From Bacillus sp. ISL-7 (GTDB taxonomy: Bacteria > Bacillota > Bacilli > Bacillales_B > DSM-18226), in assembly GCF_018613065.1 (NCBI RefSeq), contig NZ_JAGGQW010000004.1, positions 1 through 26,905 on the forward strand: a DNA stretch of 26,905 nucleotides. Reading direction: 5' to 3'. Positions 6,978-13,934 of this stretch are shown one piece after another. A model generated the notes under the pieces. The model had not been told where the DNA came from and searched no databases. It worked only from the letters and a program-made list of their open reading frames with translations. Made by a program: the position numbers and the translations under genes. Position 1 is the first letter of the stretch; the number at the start of each line of letters is the position of its first letter.

Positions 6978-7084
6978 ATAAAAAACTCCTTATCTTATTG
7001 AGCTGTTCATATGTTCAGTATATCAAACCACTAAGTGTAAATTCTAAATCCTTATCCGTTAATTGGATTTAGTTTCCTTCTACA

Positions 7085-7161
7085 ACAAACCTGTTCCTTT
7101 AGTTCAATAAGAAAAGCCGCCTGAATTGGCAGCTGAACTTTACCCTTGTAGCTGTTAATAG
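7085..7161 (-). repeat. Intergenic repeat copy 6
   Basis: Left motif AACCTGTTCCTTTAGTTCAA with TAAGAAAA, hairpin AGCCGCC-tgaatt-GGCAGCT at 7115-7134 (C-A on plus, U-G on minus), and a degenerate right motif CTTGTAGCTGTTAATAG. It is 36 bases beyond the stop of the first DinB gene. Confidence 0.75.
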
Positions 7162-7196
7162 AAAAAGGTAAAGAAATCTATTTTCTCTTACATATA

Positions 7197-7691
7197 TTAA
7201 TCGTTAGTTCCTAATACATCTGTATTTGGAGGTTCATAACCCATCTGACGTATCATAGCTACAATTTGTCCCTTGTGGTGAAATTCGTGAGTTATAGTAT
7301 GCATTATTAATTTACCAGGGGTAAATGTTATAATGTCTGTTTCATCTCTCCAAGGAATCCTTCTTTGAATTGGCTCAGATAATTGCTTTCCGTGTAATTC
7401 AAATACCTCATTTACAAAAGAATCAACCTGTTCAAAGCGTATTTTTATATCGTCCAGTTTCAATTTCTGTCGTTCATCCTTTGGTGTAATTGGCTTCTTT
7501 GTTTTTAATAAAACAAATGAGCCGAGCCACGCAATATAACAATCTGCTATGTGAACCAATGAGTCTCGCACACTTTCCCAACCGTATCCATTTTGGCGAG
7601 TAAAATCATTTTGATTAAGTTCCTTACAATAGTCTAGCACCGTTAATCGTGTCTGACGAACCCATTCATATTCGTTTTGATGAAACATCAT
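7197..7691 (-). CDS. DinB/YfiT-family metal-dependent protein (first of three)
   Basis: The protein has about 164 residues from ATG 7691; a longer frame reaches 7724, but the AAGTGGGTG ribosome site lies inside it and favours the inner ATG. The DinB four-helix fold carries a His triad: one in SLVHIADCYIAW and two in THEFHHKGQIVAMIRQMG, a classic signature. DinB-like proteins bind zinc or nickel; several act as thiol (bacillithiol-type) S-transferases in detoxification, but the substrate here is unknown. Repeat copy 6 supplies the terminator and copy 7 lies upstream. Confidence 0.88.
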   Translation of the reverse strand: MMFHQNEYEWVRQTRLTVLDYCKELNQNDFTRQNGYGWESVRDSLVHIADCYIAWLGSFVLLKTKKPITPKDERQKLKLDDIKIRFEQVDSFVNEVFELHGKQLSEPIQRRIPWRDETDIITFTPGKLIMHTITHEFHHKGQIVAMIRQMGYEPPNTDVLGTND

Positions 7692-7756
7692 CAATACACC
7701 CACTTTCTTATAATGATAATACATATTCTAGATATGTAAAAATAAACCCTCTTCCA

Positions 7757-7799
7757 CGAACCTGCCCAGTTAGTTTAAGTACATTACTTCACATCTTCT
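7757..7799 (-). repeat. Intergenic repeat copy 7, hairpin-less join of left and right halves
   Basis: The left motif ACGAACCTGCCCAGTTAG runs straight into the right-half sequence TTAGTTTAAGTACATTAC and TTCACATCT. The middle hairpin and the second CGTTAG are missing. This is the product expected from recombination or slippage between the two CGTTAG-containing halves of one repeat. Confidence 0.75.
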
Positions 7800-7832
7800 G
7801 CAAGGAGTAAATATTTTGGAGATTTTGATTAC

Positions 7833-7866
7833 TCATAAAAAAGATCGTAAAAAAAGACGATCTTTT
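7833..7866 (-). terminator. Orphan terminator hairpin
   Basis: A 10-bp perfect stem AAAAGATCGT/ACGATCTTTT has an 8-base loop and is followed on the minus strand by TTTTTTATG. The nearest minus-strand reading frame ending before it is a 26-residue remnant at 7920-8006 (LVEFLESRKAFDTATKVIKF in part) without a start codon. The gene it once served may be lost. Confidence 0.65.
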
Positions 7867-8017
7867 AATTAATGCAAGAGGTTAGTTAATATGGCTCATT
7901 TATAAAAATTAACAGATATTTAGACATTCATTTCGATAAATTTAATTACTTTAGTTGCTGTATCAAATGCTTTTCTACTTTCCAAGAATTCTACTAATTT
8001 ATTGTTATGAAATAAAA

Positions 8018-8042
8018 AACTCCCCAGCAATGCTGGAGAGTT
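8018..8042 (-). terminator. Terminator after yhfH
   Basis: Stem AACTCCCCAGCA/TGCTGGAGAGTT with one mispair lies 9 bases past the yhfH stop; on the minus strand it is followed by TTTTTTATTT. Confidence 0.8.
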
Positions 8043-8050
8043 AACAAACT

Positions 8051-8185
8051 TTACTTTTCTTTTTTGGATAAACAACGATCACAATCCATCAAATAACTTT
8101 CTGCTTGCTCTTGCATATGCTGCCCGCATTCAGGGCACTCCTTTTTTGGCAAATTTCGGAAAAATTCAACCGGACTAATTAACAT
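8051..8185 (-). CDS. yhfH: YhfH-family small zinc-ribbon protein
   Basis: The ATG at 8185 has a strong AAGGAGGAG ribosome site and the frame gives 44 residues ending at TAA 8051. The sequence begins MLISPVEFFRNLPKKECPEC and contains two CxxC pairs (CPEC and CDRC). This is the pattern of the Bacillus YhfH family: EFFRNLPxKxC followed by a small zinc knuckle. These proteins are too small to be enzymes and their function is unknown. It has its own terminator and is complete. Confidence 0.82.
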   Translation of the reverse strand: MLISPVEFFRNLPKKECPECGQHMQEQAESYLMDCDRCLSKKEK

Positions 8186-8299
8186 TTAAATCTCCTCCTT
8201 CATTAACACAGTTCGTTGTTTCTTGTCTTGTTATAGTACAGTATAAGCAAAAAAGAGAAAAAAGTATAGACCTTTTTTAAATAAATAATAAAAGTTTTA

Positions 8300-8596
8300 A
8301 TATTTTCATCAAATCTATTTTTACCTTATATATCCCAATCGAAATCCTCAGTATCTTCATCCCATTCCGAGTTAGGAGATAGAAATCTCGGAAGCTACAA
8401 CTATTGTATTATCTAAGGTAATTCTCCACGAACATTAAATATGTAATACATATTCTGGTGTTTCTTGGGTTCTGCCTCTTCTGTTTATTTGAATCATATC
8501 CCCGAACCCCATCCAAAAAAGGTTAGATGCTCTTCCAGCATTTTGTAATTTCAAACCCAATAATTTACATAATTCAACACGAATTACTTCTTTCAT
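8300..8596 (-). pseudogene. Broken small conserved protein gene
   Basis: From ATG 8596 the frame reads MKEVIRVELCKLLGLKLQNA, then LFWMGFGDMIQIN and EYVLHI, then hits TAA. The next codons continue CSWRITLDNTIVVAS, and after a frameshift NSEWDEDTEDFDWDI, a second TAA and GKNRFDEN. I recall a small conserved Firmicutes family with the same order (a WFGFGN-like motif, then HVQCPWRI, then DFNWDVQG); both stops fall where that family has glutamine. So the gene has two nonsense codons and at least one frameshift. The function of the family is unknown to me. Confidence 0.6.
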
Positions 8597-8658
8597 ACCT
8601 GTTCCTTGTACTGGATTTTATTTAAGGAATGCACCTGACAGCTTAATAACCTTTTGAA

Positions 8659-8901
8659 CTAATCACTGAAATCGTTAGATATTATCTCTATCTCTTTAAA
8701 ATCATAAAAGTCTCCATCGCTTATGAATTTTTCAATTTCTACTGTACCATCATTCATAAACTCAACTTCCCAACGTTGCCCTAGAACAGTAATTTCAACC
8801 ATTATAGCTTCATCTCTTACTTTATTTAGCTTATAAAATATATTACTTTCTTCCAGTTTATTAAGGAAATTGATTAACTCCTTAATCCCCACCAGTTCCA
8901 T
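8659..8901 (-). CDS. Conserved hypothetical 80-aa protein
   Basis: The product is acidic and soluble: ELINFLNKLEESNIFYKLNK, then VRDEAIMVEITVLGQRWEVE and EFMNDGTVEIEKFISDGD. The order 'helix then RDEaImVEI.vpGqRWEVEF..dG..EvE.F' matches a widespread small hypothetical family of Bacilli that I recall but cannot name. Its start overlaps the upstream 40-aa frame by 20 bases, so the two are probably translationally coupled. ATG 8901 is used; GTG inside at VGIKEL is an alternative. Function unknown; a partner or immunity-type role is possible but unsupported. Confidence 0.65.
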   Translation of the reverse strand: MELVGIKELINFLNKLEESNIFYKLNKVRDEAIMVEITVLGQRWEVEFMNDGTVEIEKFISDGDFYDFKEIEIISNDFSD

Positions 8902-9004
8902 TTATTGCAGTATCAAGTCTTGCATAAATGATTAGTAAAAGACTTTTAGCAAATGATTCATCTAACTGTTTAATTTTTCCCCTTACTTCTTCAATCTTTA
9001 ACAA
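8882..9004 (-). CDS. 40-aa small protein overlapping the next gene
   Basis: A TTG at 9004 is preceded by GAGAGGTG at 6 bases. The frame gives 40 residues (MLKIEEVRGKIKQLDESFAK, then LLIIYARLDTAINGTGGD) and ends with a TAA at 8882-8884, inside the start of the 80-aa gene. The composition is helical with a hydrophobic centre. Overlap by 20 bases and the good ribosome site support real translation and coupling to the downstream gene. No family is recognised. Confidence 0.5.
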   Translation of the reverse strand: MLKIEEVRGKIKQLDESFAKSLLLIIYARLDTAINGTGGD

Positions 9005-9026
9005 TACAAACACCTCTCAATAAATG

Positions 9027-9130
9027 TTACTAACGTAATCCGTTAGTCCAATGAGAAAAACGCTGCCGCAACAGCCTTACTTATGTAACTCAAGCACCCG
9101 TTAGTTTAAGTGAAAACTTTCACAATCTCT
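9027..9130 (-). repeat. Intergenic repeat copy 8 (full length, no gene beside its right end)
   Basis: Left motif TACTAACGTAATCCGTTAG with TCCAATGAGAAAAA, hairpin GCTG-ccgcaa-CAGC at 9062-9075, right motif AAGCACCCGTTAGTTTAAG and TTTCACAATCTCT. Unlike most copies, no minus-strand gene ends just to its right: 9131-9273 holds only the leader of the plus-strand DeoR gene. Either a gene was lost or the repeat can exist alone. Confidence 0.8.
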
Positions 9131-9273
9131 TTAAATTTTAAAATCGCAGAAATGCAGAAAATCTCGTTAACAACTTAAACTAACTTAAACAGAAAGTTAT
9201 TTTTGATGAATTTACTTAAAATCACTTCCGTAACGAATTAAAATAACTTATCATATAATTGAGGAGGTTACTA

Positions 9274-10038
9274 ATGAATCAAGAAGAACGATTAATACGC
9301 ATCCTTAATTATTTAGAATCTCATAAAACAATGAACATTAAACAAATGTGTGAAACGTTTAATATCTCACGTGATACGGCAAGACGAGACATAGTTAAAC
9401 TTTCACAAAATAAAGCAGTGGTTAGAACCTATGGTGGAGTTTCTTTAGCATCTTTTCATAAGAAAATTGTTAATTATCAAGAGCGATCACAGACTGAATT
9501 TGAAATGAAAAAATTAATTGGAAAGAAAGCAGCAAATCTGATAGCTGACGATGAAATGATTTATCTAGATGTTTCCACCACAGTTAATTTTATTGCTCAA
9601 TCCTTACAGTCAAAACCTGTTACCATTGTGACAAATTCAATTGATACTGCGTATATGTTAGCACAATTTGAAGATACCAAGATTCAACTCTTAGGTGGAA
9701 CATTAAATAAGTCAACTCGACATATCACTGGATATTCAACTATTGAAAAACTTAAAGATTATCACTTCAATAAGGTCTTTATTGGAGCAGCAGGTATTAC
9801 TGAGAAAGGTTTATACTATGCCCTTGAAGAAGATATACATTTTAAGCGTGAATTAATAAAACATTCTGATCAAGTTATTTTATTGGCTGATCATAGCAAA
9901 TATAATCATCTCCAGAATTATAGAGCTTTAACATTCGAATCAATTGATACATTTATTACAAATGAAGTTCCACCTAATGATTTATATAATGTTATGGAGA
10001 AATATGGTGTTGAAGTAATAATTGCAAGTAAAGATTAA
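9274..10038 (+). CDS. DeoR/GlpR-family transcriptional regulator
   Basis: The 254-residue protein starts at ATG 9274, with GAGGAGG 8 bases upstream; an in-frame TTG at 9259 lies inside the ribosome site. The N-terminal helix-turn-helix (MNIKQMCETFNISRDTARRD, residues 20-39) is followed by the DeoR hallmark VRTYGGVSL at residues 50-58. The C-terminal DeoRC sensor domain contains YLDVSTTVNFIAQ, TNSIDTAYMLA and the conserved HFKRELIKHSDQVILLADHS. Such proteins are repressors that bind phosphorylated sugars. The next gene is a HAD sugar-phosphatase-like enzyme, the probable target or partner. Confidence 0.93.
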   Translation: MNQEERLIRILNYLESHKTMNIKQMCETFNISRDTARRDIVKLSQNKAVVRTYGGVSLASFHKKIVNYQERSQTEFEMKKLIGKKAANLIADDEMIYLDVSTTVNFIAQSLQSKPVTIVTNSIDTAYMLAQFEDTKIQLLGGTLNKSTRHITGYSTIEKLKDYHFNKVFIGAAGITEKGLYYALEEDIHFKRELIKHSDQVILLADHSKYNHLQNYRALTFESIDTFITNEVPPNDLYNVMEKYGVEVIIASKD

Positions 10039-10078
10039 AGCTGGGAAGTATATCAGAGTTTTTTTCATAATTAATCAA

Positions 10079-10099
10079 GAGGGAGAGAGAGAGAGAGAG
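10079..10099. repeat. GA dinucleotide tract
   Basis: GGGA followed by eight GA repeats lies immediately before the HAD-like remnant and 80 bases before the intact HAD gene. The tract resembles an over-extended Shine-Dalgarno sequence. Slippage-prone tracts of this kind can change spacing or frame, but no intact start codon follows directly. Confidence 0.8.
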
Positions 10100-10175
10100 T
10101 AAGTATAATACGATTATTTTTGATGTTAATGGAACGCTGATAGATACAGAAATCATTTTATTTGGTGGTGTTTAA
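10098..10175 (+). pseudogene. N-terminal remnant of a second HAD hydrolase
   Basis: The frame reads YNTIIFDVNGTLIDTEIILF then GGV and TAA at 10173-10175. TIIFDxxGTLIDTE is the first motif of HAD-superfamily phosphatases of the beta-phosphoglucomutase type (subfamily IA), with Asn in place of the second Asp of DxDGT. Only about 25 residues remain and no ATG/GTG/TTG precedes them in frame. It differs from the intact Cof-type gene that starts 4 bases later, so it is not a duplicate of that N-terminus. A HAD gene seems to have been deleted down to its first motif. Confidence 0.6.
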
Positions 10176-10179
10176 GAAA

Positions 10180-10950
10180 ATGCGTAAAAAATTTATTGTC
10201 TTTGACATTGATGGAACATTATTAACAACAGAAATGAAGATTCTCGATAGCACCAAACAAGCTTTGGTTTCTCTTAAAGAAAAAGGGCATGACATCGGCA
10301 TTGCGACAGGAAGGGACTACGCAACAGCAATATCAATCGTTGACGAGCTTGAAATTGATACCTATGTTTTATGTAATGGTTCAGTCGGGTATGTTCGTCA
10401 TGAATTAGCACATGAGGAAATATTTTCAAAAGAATCTATTATTAAACTAATCGAAATTGCGACGGAAAACAATGATCAGATTGTGTTCCAAACAGCGAAC
10501 GGATTAAAAAGACATTTCGAAGAACCTGGAGAGTCGTTAACTAAGGCTTACGATAGTTTAGGATGGACACTCCCTGACTTTGATGAAATGTATTGGAAAC
10601 AAAACCCCATTATTCAAGCTATGCTTTTCTGCAAGCCAGAAGATCTTCAAAAATACGCTATCAAAGATTTCAGATATGTGAGTTGGCACAAATTTGGTGT
10701 AGATGTCATCCCTAGTGAAGGATCGAAAGCAACAACCATTTTGAAAATCGCCGAACAAAATGGATTTAAGCGTGAAGATATTGTCTTTTTCGGAGATGGA
10801 ATCAACGACATTGAACTAATGGAACTTTCAGGAATTGGGATTGCAATGGGAAATGCTGAAACAGAAGTTAAAGAGAAAGCCAATTTAATCACAGATTGTT
10901 ACAATGAACATGGAATTTACAATGCTCTTAAGAGCATGTCATTAATATAA
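10180..10950 (+). CDS. Cof-type HAD-IIB family hydrolase
   Basis: The 256-residue protein starts at ATG 10180 (GGTGGTG upstream; an earlier GTG at 10162 lies in the ribosome site). Motif I is FDIDGTL with catalytic Asp9 and Asp11, GIATGRD follows as motif II, and VIPSEGSKATTILKI and FFGDGINDIELM carry motifs III and IV. Cof-type enzymes dephosphorylate sugar phosphates, FMN or related small molecules; the exact substrate cannot be read from the sequence. It follows the DeoR-family regulator in the same direction, suggesting joint control. A plus-strand terminator at 11016-11041 closes the unit. Confidence 0.92.
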   Translation: MRKKFIVFDIDGTLLTTEMKILDSTKQALVSLKEKGHDIGIATGRDYATAISIVDELEIDTYVLCNGSVGYVRHELAHEEIFSKESIIKLIEIATENNDQIVFQTANGLKRHFEEPGESLTKAYDSLGWTLPDFDEMYWKQNPIIQAMLFCKPEDLQKYAIKDFRYVSWHKFGVDVIPSEGSKATTILKIAEQNGFKREDIVFFGDGINDIELMELSGIGIAMGNAETEVKEKANLITDCYNEHGIYNALKSMSLI

Positions 10951-11015
10951 AAAGAGAAAGACTATTAAAAATTAGGCTCTGTTAAATTTTAATGTTGATT
11001 TTATATAATAATTAA

Positions 11016-11041
11016 GGGAACCTTCATTTGACGAGGTTCCC
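11016..11041 (+). terminator. Terminator after the HAD gene
   Basis: A stem GGGAACCT/AGGTTCCC with a 10-base loop is followed by CATTCTTTTTG on the plus strand, 65 bases after the HAD stop. Not a member of the dispersed repeat family. Confidence 0.8.
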
Positions 11042-11099
11042 CATTCTTTTTGAATTAATTGGTTAGTAAAAAAACTTGATGGTATATCTACCTGGAAGT

Positions 11100-11717
11100 T
11101 CAATCGAAATAGACGGGATCTTGTGGATTATGTAAATGTTTAAAAACCAAATTAATTTGTGATTCCGTATTTCTATCTATTGATAATGATGGTAATTCAT
11201 TCTCAGGAAAAAACTGAACTGCACTCGTTTCAATACCTTCTTTCGGGTGTCCGCCAATTACTTCACATTGAATAAACATTTTGTAAACGTGATATGGGGA
11301 AGGGGGATGTGGATGACATTTCTTGTCCATCACAGCAATCAATTTTATTGTTTTAACATCAAAACCTGATTCTTCTTTTACTTCCTTGATCGCAACTTCG
11401 CCTGGAGTTAATCCAATATCTCCCCAACCTCCAGGTAACGACCAGCCTCCACCATCGTTTTCTCTCACCATTAATATTTTATTATCTCTAAATACAACAG
11501 CCCTAATATCAACCTTAGGAGTTGCATACCCAGTCTCATTTGCAAAAAGTTCTTTTATAACTTTATGGTCTACATTTGTATACTGCGTCAAAATTTCAAC
11601 ACTTATATTTCTTATTAATTCGAATCTTTCCAAGTCATACACGTCTTTAGAATAAGTTAATCCTGCCTGTGCAATGGATTGAAGTTGTTTTGCCCATTCT
11701 AACCATTTAGGTTCCAA
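11100..11717 (-). CDS. Nudix hydrolase with N-terminal Nudix-N domain, YjhB-like
   Basis: The 205-residue protein has an N-terminal helical domain (KWLEWAKQLQSIAQAGLTYS then DVYDLERFELIRNISVEIL) typical of the Nudix_N/YjhB group. The Nudix fold begins near residue 68 (KVDIRAVVF). The Nudix box is at 96-118, GGWGDIGLTPGEVAIKEVKE then ESG; the catalytic KEVKEE is present, while the box's first Glu is Leu103, as I recall for this subgroup. Such enzymes hydrolyse nucleoside diphosphates linked to another moiety. The TTG start at 11717 has GGTGGTG upstream. Complete. Confidence 0.9.
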   Translation of the reverse strand: MEPKWLEWAKQLQSIAQAGLTYSKDVYDLERFELIRNISVEILTQYTNVDHKVIKELFANETGYATPKVDIRAVVFRDNKILMVRENDGGGWSLPGGWGDIGLTPGEVAIKEVKEESGFDVKTIKLIAVMDKKCHPHPPSPYHVYKMFIQCEVIGGHPKEGIETSAVQFFPENELPSLSIDRNTESQINLVFKHLHNPQDPVYFD

Positions 11718-11789
11718 TCTTTATTCACCACCAATTGATTTTTACCTAATTTTACCTTACTTTTTATGAAAATTAAACTTCCCCTTATT

Positions 11790-11872
11790 CAACTAACCTG
11801 CTTCGTTAGCACAATAAGAAAATGTGATCGCCGCAGCCTTCCCATCTTTAACATAAGCACCCTTTATTGGAA
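11790..11872 (-). repeat. Intergenic repeat copy 9 (no gene beside its right end)
   Basis: Left motif CAACTAACCTGCTTCGTTAG, one of the best matches to the consensus, then CACAATAAGAAA, a decayed hairpin around GCCGCAGCC, and right motif AACATAAGCACCCTTTATTG. No minus-strand gene ends near its right side; the plus-strand 83-aa gene begins at 12046. Confidence 0.75.
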
Positions 11873-11992
11873 GAAGGTGGATTGTTAGGTTTTAGGGTGA
11901 AGTCGATTATCAAACATTCCGTATTTTACTATAACAAATCATAATGTTTTTAATTTTTTACATAACTTTAACATCAATAATTATACGAATAA

Positions 11993-12001
11993 TGGTATAA
12001 T
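11993..12001 (+). promoter_or_regulatory. Extended -10 promoter element
   Basis: TGGTATAAT matches the extended -10 TGnTATAAT and lies 45 bases before the ATG of the 83-aa gene. No good -35 box is visible, which extended -10 promoters tolerate. Confidence 0.5.
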
Positions 12002-12045
12002 TATTGAAAAGGCTTACAATCATTGGAGTTTGAGGTGAATATAAA

Positions 12046-12297
12046 ATGGATTTCTATGAAAAGTTACCTGAAGAGTTATTAATTCGTTTTTACTATGAAA
12101 TTATTAATAATATTGAAAAAGGTATTCTTACGAAAAATATGTATTATGAAATAGGAATAATTATTTCTGTTGGTAATCGGAGAGGAATTTCCTTAGACCA
12201 ACCTTCTGATTTTAATGAAGTGATTAATCAGCAAGCCTTAAATGATTTATTACAATCAGAACAAGTTGGTACAAGGTGTAGTTCTCAGATTGCCTAG
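12046..12297 (+). CDS. Small hypothetical protein (83 aa), end possibly altered
   Basis: MDFYEKLPEELLIRFYYEII continues NNIEKGILTKNMYYEIGIII and SVGNRRGISLDQPSDFNEVI. It is mostly helical and soluble. I recall a conserved small Bacillus family with this order (YEKLPEDLL, YYEIxxNIxKGIL, RRGISLDxPSDF) but no known function. The last 13 residues (QVGTRCSSQIA region) look unlike the rest, so the 3' end may have changed before the IS110 element arrived about 75 bases downstream. GAGGTGA at 8 bases and an extended -10 promoter upstream support expression. Confidence 0.65.
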   Translation: MDFYEKLPEELLIRFYYEIINNIEKGILTKNMYYEIGIIISVGNRRGISLDQPSDFNEVINQQALNDLLQSEQVGTRCSSQIA

Positions 12298-12369
12298 CCC
12301 TTATTTGTTTAATGTTATAATTTAACTAAATTTACTTCCATAAATAAAATTGACTTTTAATTTTAAAAA

Positions 12370-12592
12370 TGGGTGCTGCCAGATAAGGTAACACCTTTTC
12401 TGATTCTACGGCTGGGAGAGGAAGGTCGCTGAACTATGGTGCGTTAGAGCCCATCCGTTAGTCTGACTCCACCGACCACGGTGCACCACTGACTGTCGCT
12501 CCCTTACGGGAAGCACACATGGTAGATTAATCCTATTCTGGTTGATGTACCAGCCTCTAATTATAACAATTGCCGTAGAGAGGATATTTTCA
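12370..12592 (+). ncRNA. Candidate IS110 bridge-RNA region
   Basis: IS110-group elements encode a structured bridge RNA in the non-coding segment upstream of the recombinase, with loops that pair to target and donor DNA. This 220-base block is in the right place, is clearly richer in G+C than its surroundings, and contains local inverted repeats (for example CTCCCTTACGGGAAG, and repeated GGTGC/GCACC segments around 12437-12486). I could not fold it or match guide loops, so only position and composition support the call. Confidence 0.4.
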
Positions 12593-13646
12593 ATGGATGT
12601 AGTCATTGAAAGAGCATGCGGTATGGATGTCCATAAGGAGAATATTACTGCCTGTATTATGACACCTAAAGGCAAGGAGATTCAAACGTTTTCTACTAAA
12701 ACTGTATTTCTATTACAGTTGGTTGACTGGATTAAACAACATAATAGTACCCATGTCGCTATGGAAAGCACGAGTGTTTATTGGAAGCCGATTGTGAATT
12801 TACTTGAAGCTGAGGATATTGAGTTTTTAGTTGTGAATGCCCAACATATGAAGGCAGTTCCAGGGCGTAAAACAGATGTGAAGGATGCTGAATGGATCGC
12901 CAAACTTCTTCGTCACGGACTGCTCAAAGCAAGTTATATTCCAGATCGGAATCAACGTGAACTAGTTCGATATCGTCGAAGTATTATCGAAGAGGTGCCA
13001 GACAACATAATCGAATTCAAAAGGTATTAGAAGGCGCGAACATTAAGTTGGGATCGTTGTTTCTGATGTGTTGGGTGTTTCAGCCCGTGATATGCTTGAC
13101 GCCATTGCAGATGGTGAAGAGGATCCTGAAAAACTAGCAAACTTCGCTCGACGTACTATGAAAAAAAAGAAAGAAGAATTGGAACTCGCTCTTAAACGGT
13201 ATATCAACTCTCATCAAAGCCTCATGATAAAAACCATTTTAGGACATATCGATTTTTTGACTGAGCAAATCAATATGTAGGATCAGGAAGTTGCGGCAAG
13301 AGTGAGCTCCAAGCAAGAAGATATAGAACGTCTGGATTCCATTCCAGGCATAGGAACAAGGATGGCTGAGCAAATTCTATCCGAAATTGGGACTGATGTG
13401 AAAAAACAATTCCCCACTGCAGCTCATATGTGCTCTTGGGCAGGATTAGTTCCTGGGCAAAATGAAAATGCTGGAAAAAGAAAATCAGCCAAAACTAAAA
13501 AAGGAAATAAGTATTTAAGATCGGCGTTAACAGAAGCAGCTCATTCAGTAAAAGGATCCATAAACTATCTCGGAGCACTGTATAGACGTACAGCATCCCG
13601 AAAAGGTAAGAAACGTGCTGGTATTGTAGTCGCTCACGCAATGGTA
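12370..13646 (+). mobile_element. Degenerate IS110-family element
   Basis: A GC-richer non-coding block (12370-12592) is followed by a DEDD recombinase gene, as in IS110-group elements. The recombinase has two 1-base deletions, one nonsense codon and loses its C-terminus near 13640, where the sequence changes into a minus-strand membrane-protein gene. Exact ends cannot be set because IS110 elements lack long terminal inverted repeats; the left boundary given is approximate. Confidence 0.75.
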
Positions 13647-13694
13647 TCAAAAAAAATTCATTATTATAGCAAATATGCCAAACAATATGAGTAG
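12593..13694 (+). pseudogene. IS110-family DEDD recombinase, frameshifted and truncated
   Basis: ATG 12593 has AGAGG upstream. The RuvC-like domain is visible: GMDVHKENIT (Asp), MESTSVYWKP (Glu) and DVKDAEWIAKLLRHG (DxxD). After RSIIEE a 1-base deletion near 12996 breaks the frame; the normal continuation (ARQHNRIQKVLEGANIKLGS) is readable in the next frame up to a second 1-base deletion near 13053. The third part (VSARDMLDAIADGEEDPEKL) ends at a TAG at 13278-13280 where DQEVAARVSS follows in frame. The Tnp20 domain is present (IPGIGTRMAEQILSEIGTD, MCSWAGLVPG with the Ser nucleophile) but homology stops at GIVVAHA. It cannot make active recombinase. Confidence 0.88.
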
Positions 13695-13874
13695 TATTCC
13701 AAACATAAATATCCCTGTTACATATTCAAATATTGTAAAGAAAAAGGCTACCTTGTTTATCTTACTTCGCTCTTCAAATAAAAATTTTAAACCATCTTTA
13801 ACTTCATAAAAACTAAGTGAGCTTAAACCGAATCCAACAATAATGCAACTAATTCCTACATATAAAAGTGTCAT
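13647..13874 (-). CDS. Small two-span membrane protein
   Basis: The 75-residue product has two hydrophobic segments: residues 1-22 (MTLLYVGISCIIVGFGLSSL) and about 42-73 (KVAFFFTIFEYVTG, then IFMFGILLILFGIFAII). A charged loop KDGLKFLFEERSKINK lies between them. GGAG lies 10 bases before ATG 13874. The stop at 13647-13649 falls at or just inside the broken end of the IS110 element, so the last residues may be altered by the insertion. Function unknown. Confidence 0.6.
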   Translation of the reverse strand: MTLLYVGISCIIVGFGLSSLSFYEVKDGLKFLFEERSKINKVAFFFTIFEYVTGIFMFGILLILFGIFAIIMNFF

Positions 13875-13934
13875 AATCTATTTTCTCCAATCAAAAGGTT
13901 TGTACTAGCCTCAATAAGAGAAATAGAAGTATTG

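Noticed and set aside
12406..12675. Minus-strand frame of 89 codons over the IS110 leader
   Set aside because: It is antisense to the recombinase start and the candidate bridge-RNA block; no ribosome site.
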